In this document: positions 15,726 through 22,649 of the stretch, piece by piece
How positions within the stretch are numbered: position 1 is the first letter of the stretch
Layout of the letters: each line of letters opens with the position of its first letter
IMG/VR virus record: IMGVR_UViG_3300029258_002106
Location: 1 to 44,412 of that record
Length of the DNA: 44,412 nt
Source of the DNA: a virus
Reading direction: 5' to 3' (one strand)
The notes under the pieces: model-generated
Database searches by the model: none
What the model was told of the DNA's origin: nothing
Seen by the model: the letters and a program-made list of their open reading frames with translations, nothing else
Program-made: the position numbers and the translations under genes

Positions 15726-16426
15726 ACGAAACTCCTTACTTTGTCGAGTAGCTCAAGATTATCCAACTGGTAATAGTCATAAACGAAACTGTTTCCAGTG
15801 ACGAAGATATTATGGTGAATATGAGCGAAGTGCTTGAAAACACTAGAAACTAGAGCATAGCGATCCATCTCGTCAATTTGAGAGTAAGTATACTTTTGGG
15901 GATTTCTCTTTCTCAATCGAGAGAGGCAGGTCCAAGTAGGTAGAAGAAGCATGAATTGGACATCGATGCGTTTCCAAGGATTTTGCCACCCGCGAAGTTC
16001 AAGATGATGAATAAGCTCACCTATTCTCCAGACATGATTTCGAAGATAATTTTGAGGAGACCGCTCATTCCGACGAAAATCCTCATTTCTTATCCCTTCA
16101 TAAACCCATTGAGAAAGAGCCCAACGATCTAGGACACAAACGGGGTCAGGAGAAACGAGAGCATGCATCATCTGATAATCATCCTTGATAAGAGAGTAGA
16201 GATGAGACCTCCATTCATAAGCCCTGACTTCACTCCACCTGAACTGCTCATAGGGAGGGCGCGGGATCAACTGGAACTGCTTATAAAGACGGAGTTGTTT
16301 TATCAAGGAGGTCTTGCCACTGCCAGCTGGCCCTTCGAAGATGATTATCCTTTTCTGACAAGTTGCAGGTCGGTTGCGCAACTGGGACATAGTAGGCCAA
16401 AAGTCGAGTTGTTGATGGTCATCCAT
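15722..16426 (-). CDS. P-loop (deoxy)nucleotide kinase, thymidylate-kinase-like
   Basis: The start at 16426 is a compromise: no strong ribosome binding site precedes any candidate ATG, and ATG 16390 is also possible. The protein (about 234 residues) has a Walker A, FEGPAGSGKTS, followed by the DR motif VLDRWALSQWVYEG typical of thymidylate/deoxynucleoside kinases. A LID-like Arg-rich stretch (CLSRLRKRNPQKYTYSQIDEMDRY) comes next. The reaction would be phosphoryl transfer from ATP to a dNMP. Beside a dCMP-type thymidylate-synthase homologue it could serve as the dNMP kinase that lifts a modified dCMP to the diphosphate, as T4 gene 1 does. It overlaps the polymerase start (ATGA). Confidence 0.75.
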   Translation of the reverse strand: MDDHQQLDFWPTMSQLRNRPATCQKRIIIFEGPAGSGKTSLIKQLRLYKQFQLIPRPPYEQFRWSEVRAYEWRSHLYSLIKDDYQMMHALVSPDPVCVLDRWALSQWVYEGIRNEDFRRNERSPQNYLRNHVWRIGELIHHLELRGWQNPWKRIDVQFMLLLPTWTCLSRLRKRNPQKYTYSQIDEMDRYALVSSVFKHFAHIHHNIFVTGNSFVYDYYQLDNLELLDKVRSFV

Positions 16427-16563
16427 GGTTCCAACTTTCCGAAGTGCTCTTCCCAGAGCAGTTCTAGGGTTTTCTTGCTTTGATGAGCAGAGTGGACCTG
16501 TCCGCAACCATCACAGCAAAGCTCATATTTGTCGTACACTTTCCAGTCCGGTTCCTTTATCAT
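16345..16563 (-). CDS. Zn-ribbon miniprotein between primase and kinase
   Basis: This 72-residue protein has two cysteine pairs (CCDGCGQVH and LLCPSCATDL) about 45 residues apart, so a zinc ribbon with a helical insertion is likely. Its ATG overlaps the primase stop (ATGA), implying coupled translation, and its 3' end overlaps the kinase frame by 82 bases. The function is unknown. Confidence 0.6.
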   Translation of the reverse strand: MIKEPDWKVYDKYELCCDGCGQVHSAHQSKKTLELLWEEHFGKLEPWMTINNSTFGLLCPSCATDLQLVRKG

Positions 16564-17351
16564 TTTGTGTGCCTTCTTCCATAGTATTCTCGCAACAAAT
16601 GGTACACTTGCCCTCGGCTCAAAACTTCCCTTTTCATGATGGGGGTTTCATCGGGGTCTTTACCATCGGGAATATATTCCACCCCTACTAACATCAAGCC
16701 TCGGTTGAAGGCATAGTCGAGAGTTCTCATCCAAGATTTCAACAGGTCTTTCTTCTGCCAAACATCTCCATCAGGACAAAGGAGCAGGTAATGTCTTTTG
16801 ACCCTTTCTAGCACTGCTTCACTGATAAGTCCAAAGCAGCAAAGATCATAAGGGGTAAGCACATCATAAGGACCTTCAACAATTCGAATGGGTGAAGAAG
16901 GCTTGGTAGGAAAAGTCTTTGGAGCTCCAGGCCAAGCAATTCCAACTTCTCCGATGACTCGACTCTTTCCGGGTCTCCTAAGAACTACTCCGATAGGGTC
17001 TTCTTCTCCCATCTCATAAGTGTAGAAAGCATCCCAATCCTCTCCATCATGGGTAAGATGGTATCGACCCAAACCAGATCGCCTTGAGGATGCTGGGCCC
17101 GGGAAAAGCAAAGGAATTTGAACTTCTCCTTGATCAAACTCCTCTAGGTTGAACTCACCTCCGAAGATGCCAAGCTCAAGGAATTGCTTGGTGCTTAGTC
17201 TTCCTTTAGCCTTACACCGAAAGCAGTGGTAAAACCCAGTAGTGATATTGATAGAGAAGTGGGCTTTGAATAGGTTGTTGGGAGAGTCGCCACAAAAGGG
17301 GCATCGAAGCCAAAGCTCTCCTCGTTCTACTTGGCCAATTTTACCTGACAT
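16560..17351 (-). CDS. DnaG-type DNA primase (CHC2 zinc finger + Toprim)
   Basis: The ATG at 17351 has GGAG eight bases upstream and gives 263 residues, shorter than cellular DnaG. Residues 17-46 form the zinc motif (CPFCGDSP, then CFRCKAKG). The Toprim domain shows IRIVEGPYDVLTPYD and LLLCPDGDVW with a later PDGKDPDE, the acidic metal-binding residues. It synthesises RNA primers for replication and would work with the DnaB-like helicase two genes upstream. No helicase-binding domain is apparent, so it is a compact phage-type primase. Confidence 0.87.
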   Translation of the reverse strand: MSGKIGQVERGELWLRCPFCGDSPNNLFKAHFSINITTGFYHCFRCKAKGRLSTKQFLELGIFGGEFNLEEFDQGEVQIPLLFPGPASSRRSGLGRYHLTHDGEDWDAFYTYEMGEEDPIGVVLRRPGKSRVIGEVGIAWPGAPKTFPTKPSSPIRIVEGPYDVLTPYDLCCFGLISEAVLERVKRHYLLLCPDGDVWQKKDLLKSWMRTLDYAFNRGLMLVGVEYIPDGKDPDETPIMKREVLSRGQVYHLLREYYGRRHTK

Positions 17352-17353
17352 TA

Positions 17354-18028
17354 TCAAAACTCCAGTAGAGCTCTCAGGCAATCGCCTATTTCCATAGTCT
17401 GAATTGTTTTATGACGAGGGAGAGCTAAGGAAATAGTGCGACTCAGTGAAGAGTTATCAAATACAAATCTATGGGGGTAGCCTTTTGTTTGAGGTACTTC
17501 AATGAATAACCAATGCTCAATGTAAGAACTCCATTGGATAAGAAACTCCATCGGAGAGGGTACATGCTCCAGAACATGGCTCATAGTGAGGAGGTGATAC
17601 TTATTCCGCAGTTTAGTAGGGTCAGAAGTTACCCAAGGACTTTGGGCTGCGGTTAGCACATCAAGATCAAATCCTTCAGCTAAAAGCCCCCATTCGTTGA
17701 GTAGCTTTACTAATAACCCATCCTGTGCTCCGATATCAAGAGCAGTCTCTACATCTTTGAAAGCTCCTAGATTTCTCAACCAGACAGCTTGGTTGAGTGC
17801 TCTCTTTTTGATCTGAACTAGCCCATAGCCTTGGCGCTGCCAAGGATGTGGATGGACGTGTTTTCGGTAGGCTCCCGAAGAGTACCAATCCTCTGGAGTA
17901 GGTTCATTATGAAAGACTATCCCACAGGTTGTGCATCGGAAGTAGTTTAGGGCTTTTCCATATCGACGATCACGATTGTAGTTCTCTTCAAAAGTTCCTT
18001 GTCCTATATTACAGTTTGGGCATATCAT
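17354..18028 (-). CDS. SAM-dependent methyltransferase with N-terminal zinc ribbon
   Basis: The start at 18028 overlaps the helicase stop (TAATG), with GGAGG seven bases upstream; the protein has 224 residues. The N-terminus is a zinc ribbon (ICPNCNIG, then FRCTTCGIVFHN) and the body is a class I methyltransferase with motif I ALDIGAQDGLLVKLL and a post-motif SHVLEHVPSPMEFL, as in Methyltransf_23-type enzymes. These generally methylate small molecules or sugars rather than DNA bases. Its position inside the replication operon raises the possibility that it acts on a nucleotide or base modification, but nothing in the sequence proves a substrate. Confidence 0.8.
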   Translation of the reverse strand: MICPNCNIGQGTFEENYNRDRRYGKALNYFRCTTCGIVFHNEPTPEDWYSSGAYRKHVHPHPWQRQGYGLVQIKKRALNQAVWLRNLGAFKDVETALDIGAQDGLLVKLLNEWGLLAEGFDLDVLTAAQSPWVTSDPTKLRNKYHLLTMSHVLEHVPSPMEFLIQWSSYIEHWLFIEVPQTKGYPHRFVFDNSSLSRTISLALPRHKTIQTMEIGDCLRALLEF

Positions 18029-19131
18029 TACCAATCCTCCAAGTCATCGGCCCAAGGGTCCTGTTGAAGTTGAGCAGCAAACCATCTAAGCTCAGCATAA
18101 TCATAATCAAAAGAGATTTCCTGGTCTGGTATTCCAAAACGGTTCTTCGCAATATTCAAGGAGACTGGTCTCATTGAGCCCCCAGTACCAACTCTTCGTG
18201 TCATACCAATGACTACATCACTATACCAAGCTTTAGCCCAAGCTTCTGCTACGGAGGTAATACTCAAATGTCGGTCATTTCTTCTGGGTTGTGATGCAGT
18301 CAATACCAACTTACACCTGCCCTTTATCGTTACCAACTTTCGATAGATTTCCTCCAGTGCAAATCTTCTTTCATTGTCCATCCCAGCTGCAAGCACATCG
18401 GGAGAGTCATAGATAATTACCCTATCCGGGTCTGGGTCTTCTTCCATGCGCTCGAGAATGTCATCCACTGGAGTTTGACCACAGATCATTCGATCAGTAG
18501 ATAAGAACTCGGTCCTTTGAAGAATAGGCTTCATTCGATACATCATCATCTTCATTGGGATTTCTGTTTCAAAGAACCAGATTGAGGAGGCAGAATTCGA
18601 CTTCCTTATCTCCTCCATAATTGTCAAAAACATCGAGGTCTTCCCATCACCTGGCCGAGCGATGAGAGTGAATATTCCTTGGTAGCATCCACCTAGCACT
18701 TCATCCATTGGGGCAAAACCACTTCTCCATTTCACTAAAGTGGAGTCTACATCATAAGCTTCGGAAAGGTCCTGTTCGGCGAATTCAACTAGATCATCCT
18801 TACTGGTTACCCAAGCATGAAGAAGCCCTAGCTCATTCAGGTACTTTGAGAAGGGCATCGACTCTCTCTTCAATTCCAATTCATCAGTGACAATTGAGGC
18901 AGCTAAGGTTTTGAACTCCTCCAATGAACCCAGGCCATTCTCCGCTCCGGACTCTAGCATTTCCATTAGTTGCTCTTCCTCAAGACCCAACTCAACTTGA
19001 GCCCCGGCAACTCCTTTAGTAGAAAGTGCCGAGAGTAGATCGATCTGAGGTAAGTACCTGTGAAGAACTCGTGGAATGCGAGGACCGTGGCGACTAGCTA
19101 GGAATGCGAGTCTGGGTAAGTGAGATAACAT
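18028..19131 (-). CDS. DnaB-like replicative helicase
   Basis: This 367-residue protein has an N-terminal helical region of about 130 residues, followed by a RecA-type ATPase: LIARPGDGKTSMFL (Walker A, residues about 157-170), FFETEIPMKMMMYRM, DRVIIYDSPDVL (Walker B), and TASQPRRNDRHLS (sensor). A conserved end-region SLNIAKNRFGIPD matches the DnaB arginine-finger neighbourhood. It unwinds DNA at the fork and lies with primase and polymerase. The C-terminus is acidic and ends DDLEDW, like the SSB tail. GAGGAG lies eight bases before the ATG. Confidence 0.87.
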   Translation of the reverse strand: MLSHLPRLAFLASRHGPRIPRVLHRYLPQIDLLSALSTKGVAGAQVELGLEEEQLMEMLESGAENGLGSLEEFKTLAASIVTDELELKRESMPFSKYLNELGLLHAWVTSKDDLVEFAEQDLSEAYDVDSTLVKWRSGFAPMDEVLGGCYQGIFTLIARPGDGKTSMFLTIMEEIRKSNSASSIWFFETEIPMKMMMYRMKPILQRTEFLSTDRMICGQTPVDDILERMEEDPDPDRVIIYDSPDVLAAGMDNERRFALEEIYRKLVTIKGRCKLVLTASQPRRNDRHLSITSVAEAWAKAWYSDVVIGMTRRVGTGGSMRPVSLNIAKNRFGIPDQEISFDYDYAELRWFAAQLQQDPWADDLEDW

Positions 19132-19646
19132 TCGCCGGCTCCTCTAGCAACTATATAGGATAGTATCAAAGCATCTCGCAAGTCATCCCGTAACTCTCCT
19201 GCAGGCCAGTCATGATGGCACTCACTCATATTGCAGAAGCTTTCCCAAACATCCTCTTTGGTTTTGCCTCCAATCATCTTCCGGATAAGGGAAGGGTCAA
19301 TGAAAACAACTGGATGACCTTGAGTTTGAGCTCTGGCTGTAAAGTAGCCAGCGAAGAACGATTGAGTTACTACTTGAATTTTACGGGACTTGAAGTGGCC
19401 GATGTATTTTGAGTAATCGATCCCTACCGCCACTCCTTTATAAGGTTGCATACTTGCGAGGATTGAAGCTGTGAGCCGATAGATTTCCTTAGGGGCAGCT
19501 CGTTGACCAATAGCGATGGCATCCTTTTTGGTCCAGTGAAAGATTTCATCGACACTCGCAAAGTAGATATTGCCATCTATCTGTTTCCAGTAGCCTAACA
19601 CCACTGCCCCATGGCGAAGGGCGGGATCAAAGCCGAGTGTCCTCAT
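19098..19646 (-). CDS. RuvC-like Holliday-junction resolvase / RNase H-fold nuclease
   Basis: This protein of 182 residues begins RTLGFDPALRHGAVVLGYW, the first acidic strand of RuvC-like nucleases. GVAVGIDYSKYIGH and QSFFAGYFTARA follow, with a C-terminal DDLRDALILSYIVARG matching the late Asp motif (DAxxxA). It would cleave branched DNA during recombination or before packaging. The ATG overlaps the upstream stop (TGATG), and the 3' end overlaps the helicase start by 34 bases. Confidence 0.8.
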   Translation of the reverse strand: MRTLGFDPALRHGAVVLGYWKQIDGNIYFASVDEIFHWTKKDAIAIGQRAAPKEIYRLTASILASMQPYKGVAVGIDYSKYIGHFKSRKIQVVTQSFFAGYFTARAQTQGHPVVFIDPSLIRKMIGGKTKEDVWESFCNMSECHHDWPAGELRDDLRDALILSYIVARGAGECYLTYPDSHS

Positions 19647-20368
19647 CAGTATATCTCCTCATCAATGAAGGAATGAAAGGAGATAACAAAGTGAACCAAA
19701 GCTCCAGGTTGAATATCCAAACCTACAGCTACTCTCTCCTGCATCTTCCTGGCGAACCAGATATCACTCAGCCAAAAGTTCTGGAAATCACAGGAACGTT
19801 GCAAATAGAACCAGAGTAACGTTGCAACTTGGTTTACCTCTCGGATCATTCCCTGCCATCCAATTGAGCAAGGAATTCTAGTCGGCATTGAAGAACGAAG
19901 GGCATCAAGCTGACGGTACATAGGCCAATAAGCTCTACGGCTATCTCGGTTCTTTTCCAAAGTAGCAAACAAGGCATCATACCACCCAACAAGTCTTTCT
20001 CGGTAGGTATAACCAAAGTGTTCGCCTTCCATTACCGTTTTCAAAGCAGGGTTCAACTCATCTGCGGCAGGGAGAGTCAAAGCACTGTCAGGGAATAGCC
20101 GATCTTGAACCTCATAGGAAAGCCACTCCTCCATTTCATCCGGATGCTCAACATACAAAGGCAAGTCATGATCCTGACCAAAGCTGATCAGATCGGGGAT
20201 ACTCTCAGGAATGCCCCCTAAGATTGCATAAGTGTAACCAAAAGCTTCTCGGCCATCAAGGCTCAGACCTACCTTATTCTGAACCCTGGTGCTTACTACC
20301 GAAGGAGACTTGTAGAGGTCTCTTTGGATTTCACTGTAAGCTTGCTCAAGGTTTTCAAAAACTCTCAT
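19646..20368 (-). CDS. Thymidylate-synthase-fold enzyme, predicted dCMP-specific (dCMP hydroxymethylase or methylase)
   Basis: The start at 20368 has GGAGG six bases upstream (240 residues). Family features are visible: GEHFGYTYRERL, the dimer-arginine region SRRAY, catalytic-type PC at Cys167 (RIPCSIGW), the phosphate-binding QRSCD at 190-194, and FHSF near the end. Counting from QRSCD, the residue aligned with Escherichia coli Asn177 (eight residues after Asp) is Asp202, followed by Ile as in the family. Asp here is the hallmark of T4 dCMP hydroxymethylase, and mutation of Asn to Asp switches thymidylate synthase to dCMP. I therefore infer 5-substitution of dCMP using methylene-tetrahydrofolate. 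Hydroxymethylase and methylase cannot be told apart by eye. Confidence 0.75.
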   Translation of the reverse strand: MRVFENLEQAYSEIQRDLYKSPSVVSTRVQNKVGLSLDGREAFGYTYAILGGIPESIPDLISFGQDHDLPLYVEHPDEMEEWLSYEVQDRLFPDSALTLPAADELNPALKTVMEGEHFGYTYRERLVGWYDALFATLEKNRDSRRAYWPMYRQLDALRSSMPTRIPCSIGWQGMIREVNQVATLLWFYLQRSCDFQNFWLSDIWFARKMQERVAVGLDIQPGALVHFVISFHSFIDEEIY

Positions 20369-20498
20369 TAGTTCCTCCATGATGGGCAACCTAACAGCTG
20401 GCCAGCCTAGGTATAGTAACGGCTGCTGGGTCTTGGTCTATACCACCACAAGGTCACTGGTTTGTTGCCCGGGTACTCTTGACCTTTGTTCCCATTGG
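20369..20498 (-). other. 130-bp intergenic region upstream of the dCMP-enzyme gene
   Basis: This is one of the few gaps in the leftward unit. It holds a perfect 10-bp palindrome (GCTGGCCAGC, 20397-20406) and a widely spaced inverted repeat GGGCAAC / GTTGCCC (about 20384 and 20464). The ribosome binding site GGAGG of the next gene lies within it. No convincing -35/-10 pair or T-tract was seen, so mRNA folding or processing is more likely than a promoter. Confidence 0.4.
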
Positions 20499-21026
20499 TT
20501 ATCCTTGTCCGTGACCATTAGGAGTCCTCTCAGGAACATCCGTCTTGGTAGGAGTAGGAGTTGCATCTTCATCGGGTGTGTTAGTAGGAGTAGGCGTCTC
20601 GGTCACTTCTTCAGTGGGAGTATCCGTAGGCGTCGGAGTATCCGTAGGTGTAGCGGTGGCCGTGAAGGTAGGAGTCGGATCGCTGTCGCGATATCTGATG
20701 GAGACATGACTAATCTCGTGCTTGTCTCCTGAGCATACCTCGAAAGACGAAGGCCCCACCACTGGTGGTACAATTTCAAGGTATGCAACCGTCGTGGCGG
20801 CCTTGACACAGGCCTCAACGGCTGTTTGCCCTTCTGCAACCTGTACTGTGTAGCATAATCCTGACAGTCCATCATATTTTACCCAATCTCCCGTATGGGG
20901 GCAAGTCTCTTGTCCGTTCATCGGAATGAGTGACACTCCTTGGTTGCTCGCCACATTAGCAAAGAAGGCAAGAACCAGCAAAGCTGCGACCACTATCATC
21001 CCTGAAATTTCTAGGTGCTTTCTCAT
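20499..21026 (-). CDS. Secreted or membrane-anchored protein with Thr-Pro repeat tail
   Basis: This 175-residue protein has an N-terminal hydrophobic segment (GMIVVAALLVLAFFANVA) after a basic start, reading as a signal peptide or membrane anchor. A small cysteine-containing domain (about residues 35-110, with CPHTGDW, LCYTV, CVKAA and VCSGDK) may form disulfides outside the cell. The tail is a long Thr/Pro/Asp/Glu repeat (TPTDTPTPTDTPTEE and similar). Such TPT linkers are frequent in surface proteins of Chloroflexota, which is my only hint of host. It lies between the pyrophosphatase and the dCMP enzyme. Superinfection exclusion is one speculative role. Confidence 0.7.
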   Translation of the reverse strand: MRKHLEISGMIVVAALLVLAFFANVASNQGVSLIPMNGQETCPHTGDWVKYDGLSGLCYTVQVAEGQTAVEACVKAATTVAYLEIVPPVVGPSSFEVCSGDKHEISHVSIRYRDSDPTPTFTATATPTDTPTPTDTPTEEVTETPTPTNTPDEDATPTPTKTDVPERTPNGHGQG

Positions 21027-21027
21027 C

Positions 21028-21660
21028 TCAATACTTACTCCTTAGTCTAAATTGCAGTACTTCGTCCTTAGCGATAAAATACCGCCAGAACTCATCAAAG
21101 CTCTCAAAGGAATGAACCACCAGATACAAAACAGTGGCGAACTTATCCAATAAAACTTCTGCTCCAGAGAAGTAGATATCTTGAGCTTGGTTCATCCAAG
21201 CCCTATTCCGGAAGGTATCGGCAAGCTCTCCTGCTAGCATCGTGGTGACATGCCCTAAGACTGATGCAGTCCATTGGGAATTGTAGTAGAGGCCTGCGGA
21301 CCTTTGAGGGGTTTGGTCATGGCATATCTTAGCTAAGTCCTTCATGGAACAGATATCAGCATCTAGCAAGGGGATAACCATCAAGTAGTTCAATCCATCA
21401 ATCAGCTCTTCTTTCCAATGAGCTTCCTCCTTAGCTAGGATACTCTCAGCAAATTCCTCCAATACCCGGAACATTATCATCCTTACCAATTCCTGCCCTT
21501 TTGCAGTAGCAAAACGGATGGTTGGTTGGAGATAACCATTCCGACTTTCGATGGAAGCGAACTCTGAGAAAGTATTCCACCGTCGAACTATCATGTCATA
21601 CCAAACCTGTTCACTAGAGGTAACAGTTTCATGGTCAGGCCAAAAGTCATGTATGTTCAT
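21028..21660 (-). CDS. All-alpha NTP pyrophosphatase (dimeric dUTPase/dCTPase-like)
   Basis: The ATG at 21660 is preceded by GGAGAGGCGG and gives 210 residues. The metal-binding signature of the all-alpha NTP-PPase superfamily is clear: EEFAE (Glu69, Glu72), then EELID (Glu85, Asp88) after HWK. The later ELADTFRNRAWMNQ and the C-terminal SFDEFWRYFIAKDEVLQFRLRSKY match the layout of dimeric dUTPases/dCTPases. The reaction is dNTP to dNMP plus pyrophosphate. Next to a dCMP-type thymidylate-synthase homologue, dCTP removal is attractive (as with T4 gp56), giving dCMP for modification and excluding plain cytosine. dUTP hydrolysis is equally possible from sequence. Two operator-like repeats sit just upstream. 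Confidence 0.78.
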   Translation of the reverse strand: MNIHDFWPDHETVTSSEQVWYDMIVRRWNTFSEFASIESRNGYLQPTIRFATAKGQELVRMIMFRVLEEFAESILAKEEAHWKEELIDGLNYLMVIPLLDADICSMKDLAKICHDQTPQRSAGLYYNSQWTASVLGHVTTMLAGELADTFRNRAWMNQAQDIYFSGAEVLLDKFATVLYLVVHSFESFDEFWRYFIAKDEVLQFRLRSKY

Positions 21661-21680
21661 CCGCCTCTCCAACAAAATGG

Positions 21681-21722
21681 GGGTGATCACCCTAAGTGAT
21701 AGAGCGATCACCCTTAGTGATC
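21681..21722 (-). promoter_or_regulatory. Tandem operator-like palindromic repeats before the pyrophosphatase gene
   Basis: Two near-identical 16-mers, GATCACCCTAAGTGAT (21685-21700) and GATCACCCTTAGTGAT (21706-21721), repeat with a period of exactly 21 bases, about two helical turns. Each is itself a dyad (ATCAC, five bases, GTGAT), and GGGTGATCACCC (21681-21692) is a perfect palindrome. They lie between the SSB stop and the pyrophosphatase ribosome binding site. Binding of a dimeric repressor or an RNA structure controlling translation are both possible. Confidence 0.6.
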
Positions 21723-21727
21723 AACGA

Positions 21728-22291
21728 TTACCAATCTTCGCCGGAAGACTCTTCAGTCTGTTTCTCTTCCTTGGGCTCCTGGCTCTCTTCACCACTACGG
21801 CCTTGGTCTCTTTCCAAGGATGATTGGTAGAACTCCTGGCTCAACTCTTCAAGGGTGGAGTCGGGATAGGTCAGCCCATCAGGGATAGGAATAGGTTTTG
21901 GGCTGGGGAGTACATTGTAAGAAGTATCGATACCCTTACCATCTCGGATGATAGTAATCCCATTACCTTCTGGGCCAAGCAAGTCATAACCCTCAGCTAA
22001 AAGCTGGAGGATTGACTTCACCACTGTCTTCGGAACGACGATGGGAGCAACCTTAGTTTTCCATTCATCGCTGAGCTCTTGTGTTGAGACCCCTGCAACT
22101 ACACCTAAGATGATGTAGCGAGAGCGAGTCTTACCTCGAAAAACCCGAGTAGTTTCAACAAAGAAATGATCAGAAGTTTCTTTCTGGGGTACTAAGCGGA
22201 CCCGGGTCTTGCCTTCCTTGATGAAGAAGAAGGGACCACTGGTAGTCTCGCTTAGTTGGTCGAGTAAACCTTGCCACTTATTGCCGTCCAT
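21728..22291 (-). CDS. Single-stranded DNA-binding protein
   Basis: This 187-residue protein has an OB-fold-like body (PFFFIKEGKTRVRLVPQ, RYIILGVVAG) ending with ITIIRDGKGIDTSYNVLPSP, a strand pattern seen in T4 gp32-like and related phage SSBs. A Pro-rich linker (PSPKPIPIPDG) follows. The last 25 residues are strongly acidic and end in GEDW, the type of acidic aromatic tail SSBs use to contact partners. It would coat the lagging strand and recruit polymerase or helicase. AAGGAG lies nine bases before the ATG, and 14 bases overlap the upstream gene. Confidence 0.8.
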   Translation of the reverse strand: MDGNKWQGLLDQLSETTSGPFFFIKEGKTRVRLVPQKETSDHFFVETTRVFRGKTRSRYIILGVVAGVSTQELSDEWKTKVAPIVVPKTVVKSILQLLAEGYDLLGPEGNGITIIRDGKGIDTSYNVLPSPKPIPIPDGLTYPDSTLEELSQEFYQSSLERDQGRSGEESQEPKEEKQTEESSGEDW

Positions 22292-22649
22292 GTTTTATTC
22301 TCCTTTTCTTGAAATATGCTATCACTCTCATTCGCAACTTACGAATGCGGCCAAGGGGTCCTGCAAAGTAGTTTGCCCAGTAAGCTTGACTCATGCGATA
22401 GTAACGGCGATAAACTTGCATTCCATAATCTAGAGCTTGGTACCGAGCTAGAAAGCAGCGGCGGGTCAAATCTCCATCATCCGACCCAGGCCAATTAGGG
22501 GCGATAGGAACTTTCCGAACAACCCCTCGATGGAAGTGGTGGTGAGGCCACTTGAATTTTACAGTGAGACCATCTTTAGCTATCTTGAAGGTTGCCTCCC
22601 AAAATGCATTCTTTTCATCGAAAGATTTCAATCCGTAAAAGCGACTCAT
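22278..22649 (-). CDS. Hypothetical basic protein upstream of SSB
   Basis: This 123-residue protein is not recognised. It is rich in aromatic and basic residues, with a His cluster (KWPHHHFHRGVV), a tyrosine-rich helix (RYQALDYGMQVYRRYYRMSQAYW) and a Lys/Arg-rich end (RIRKLRMRVIAYFKKRRIKHGRQ). Nucleic-acid binding is plausible. The ATG overlaps the upstream stop (ATGA), with GGAGG nine bases before it, and the end overlaps the SSB start by 14 bases. Confidence 0.6.
   Translation of the reverse strand: MSRFYGLKSFDEKNAFWEATFKIAKDGLTVKFKWPHHHFHRGVVRKVPIAPNWPGSDDGDLTRRCFLARYQALDYGMQVYRRYYRMSQAYWANYFAGPLGRIRKLRMRVIAYFKKRRIKHGRQ

Noticed and set aside
20397-20406. Perfect palindrome GCTGGCCAGC as an operator
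   Set aside because: A 10-bp palindrome without a second copy in the same gap is not enough; a related GGCCAGG stretch in the 42083 hairpin shows the sequence also arises in unrelated contexts.
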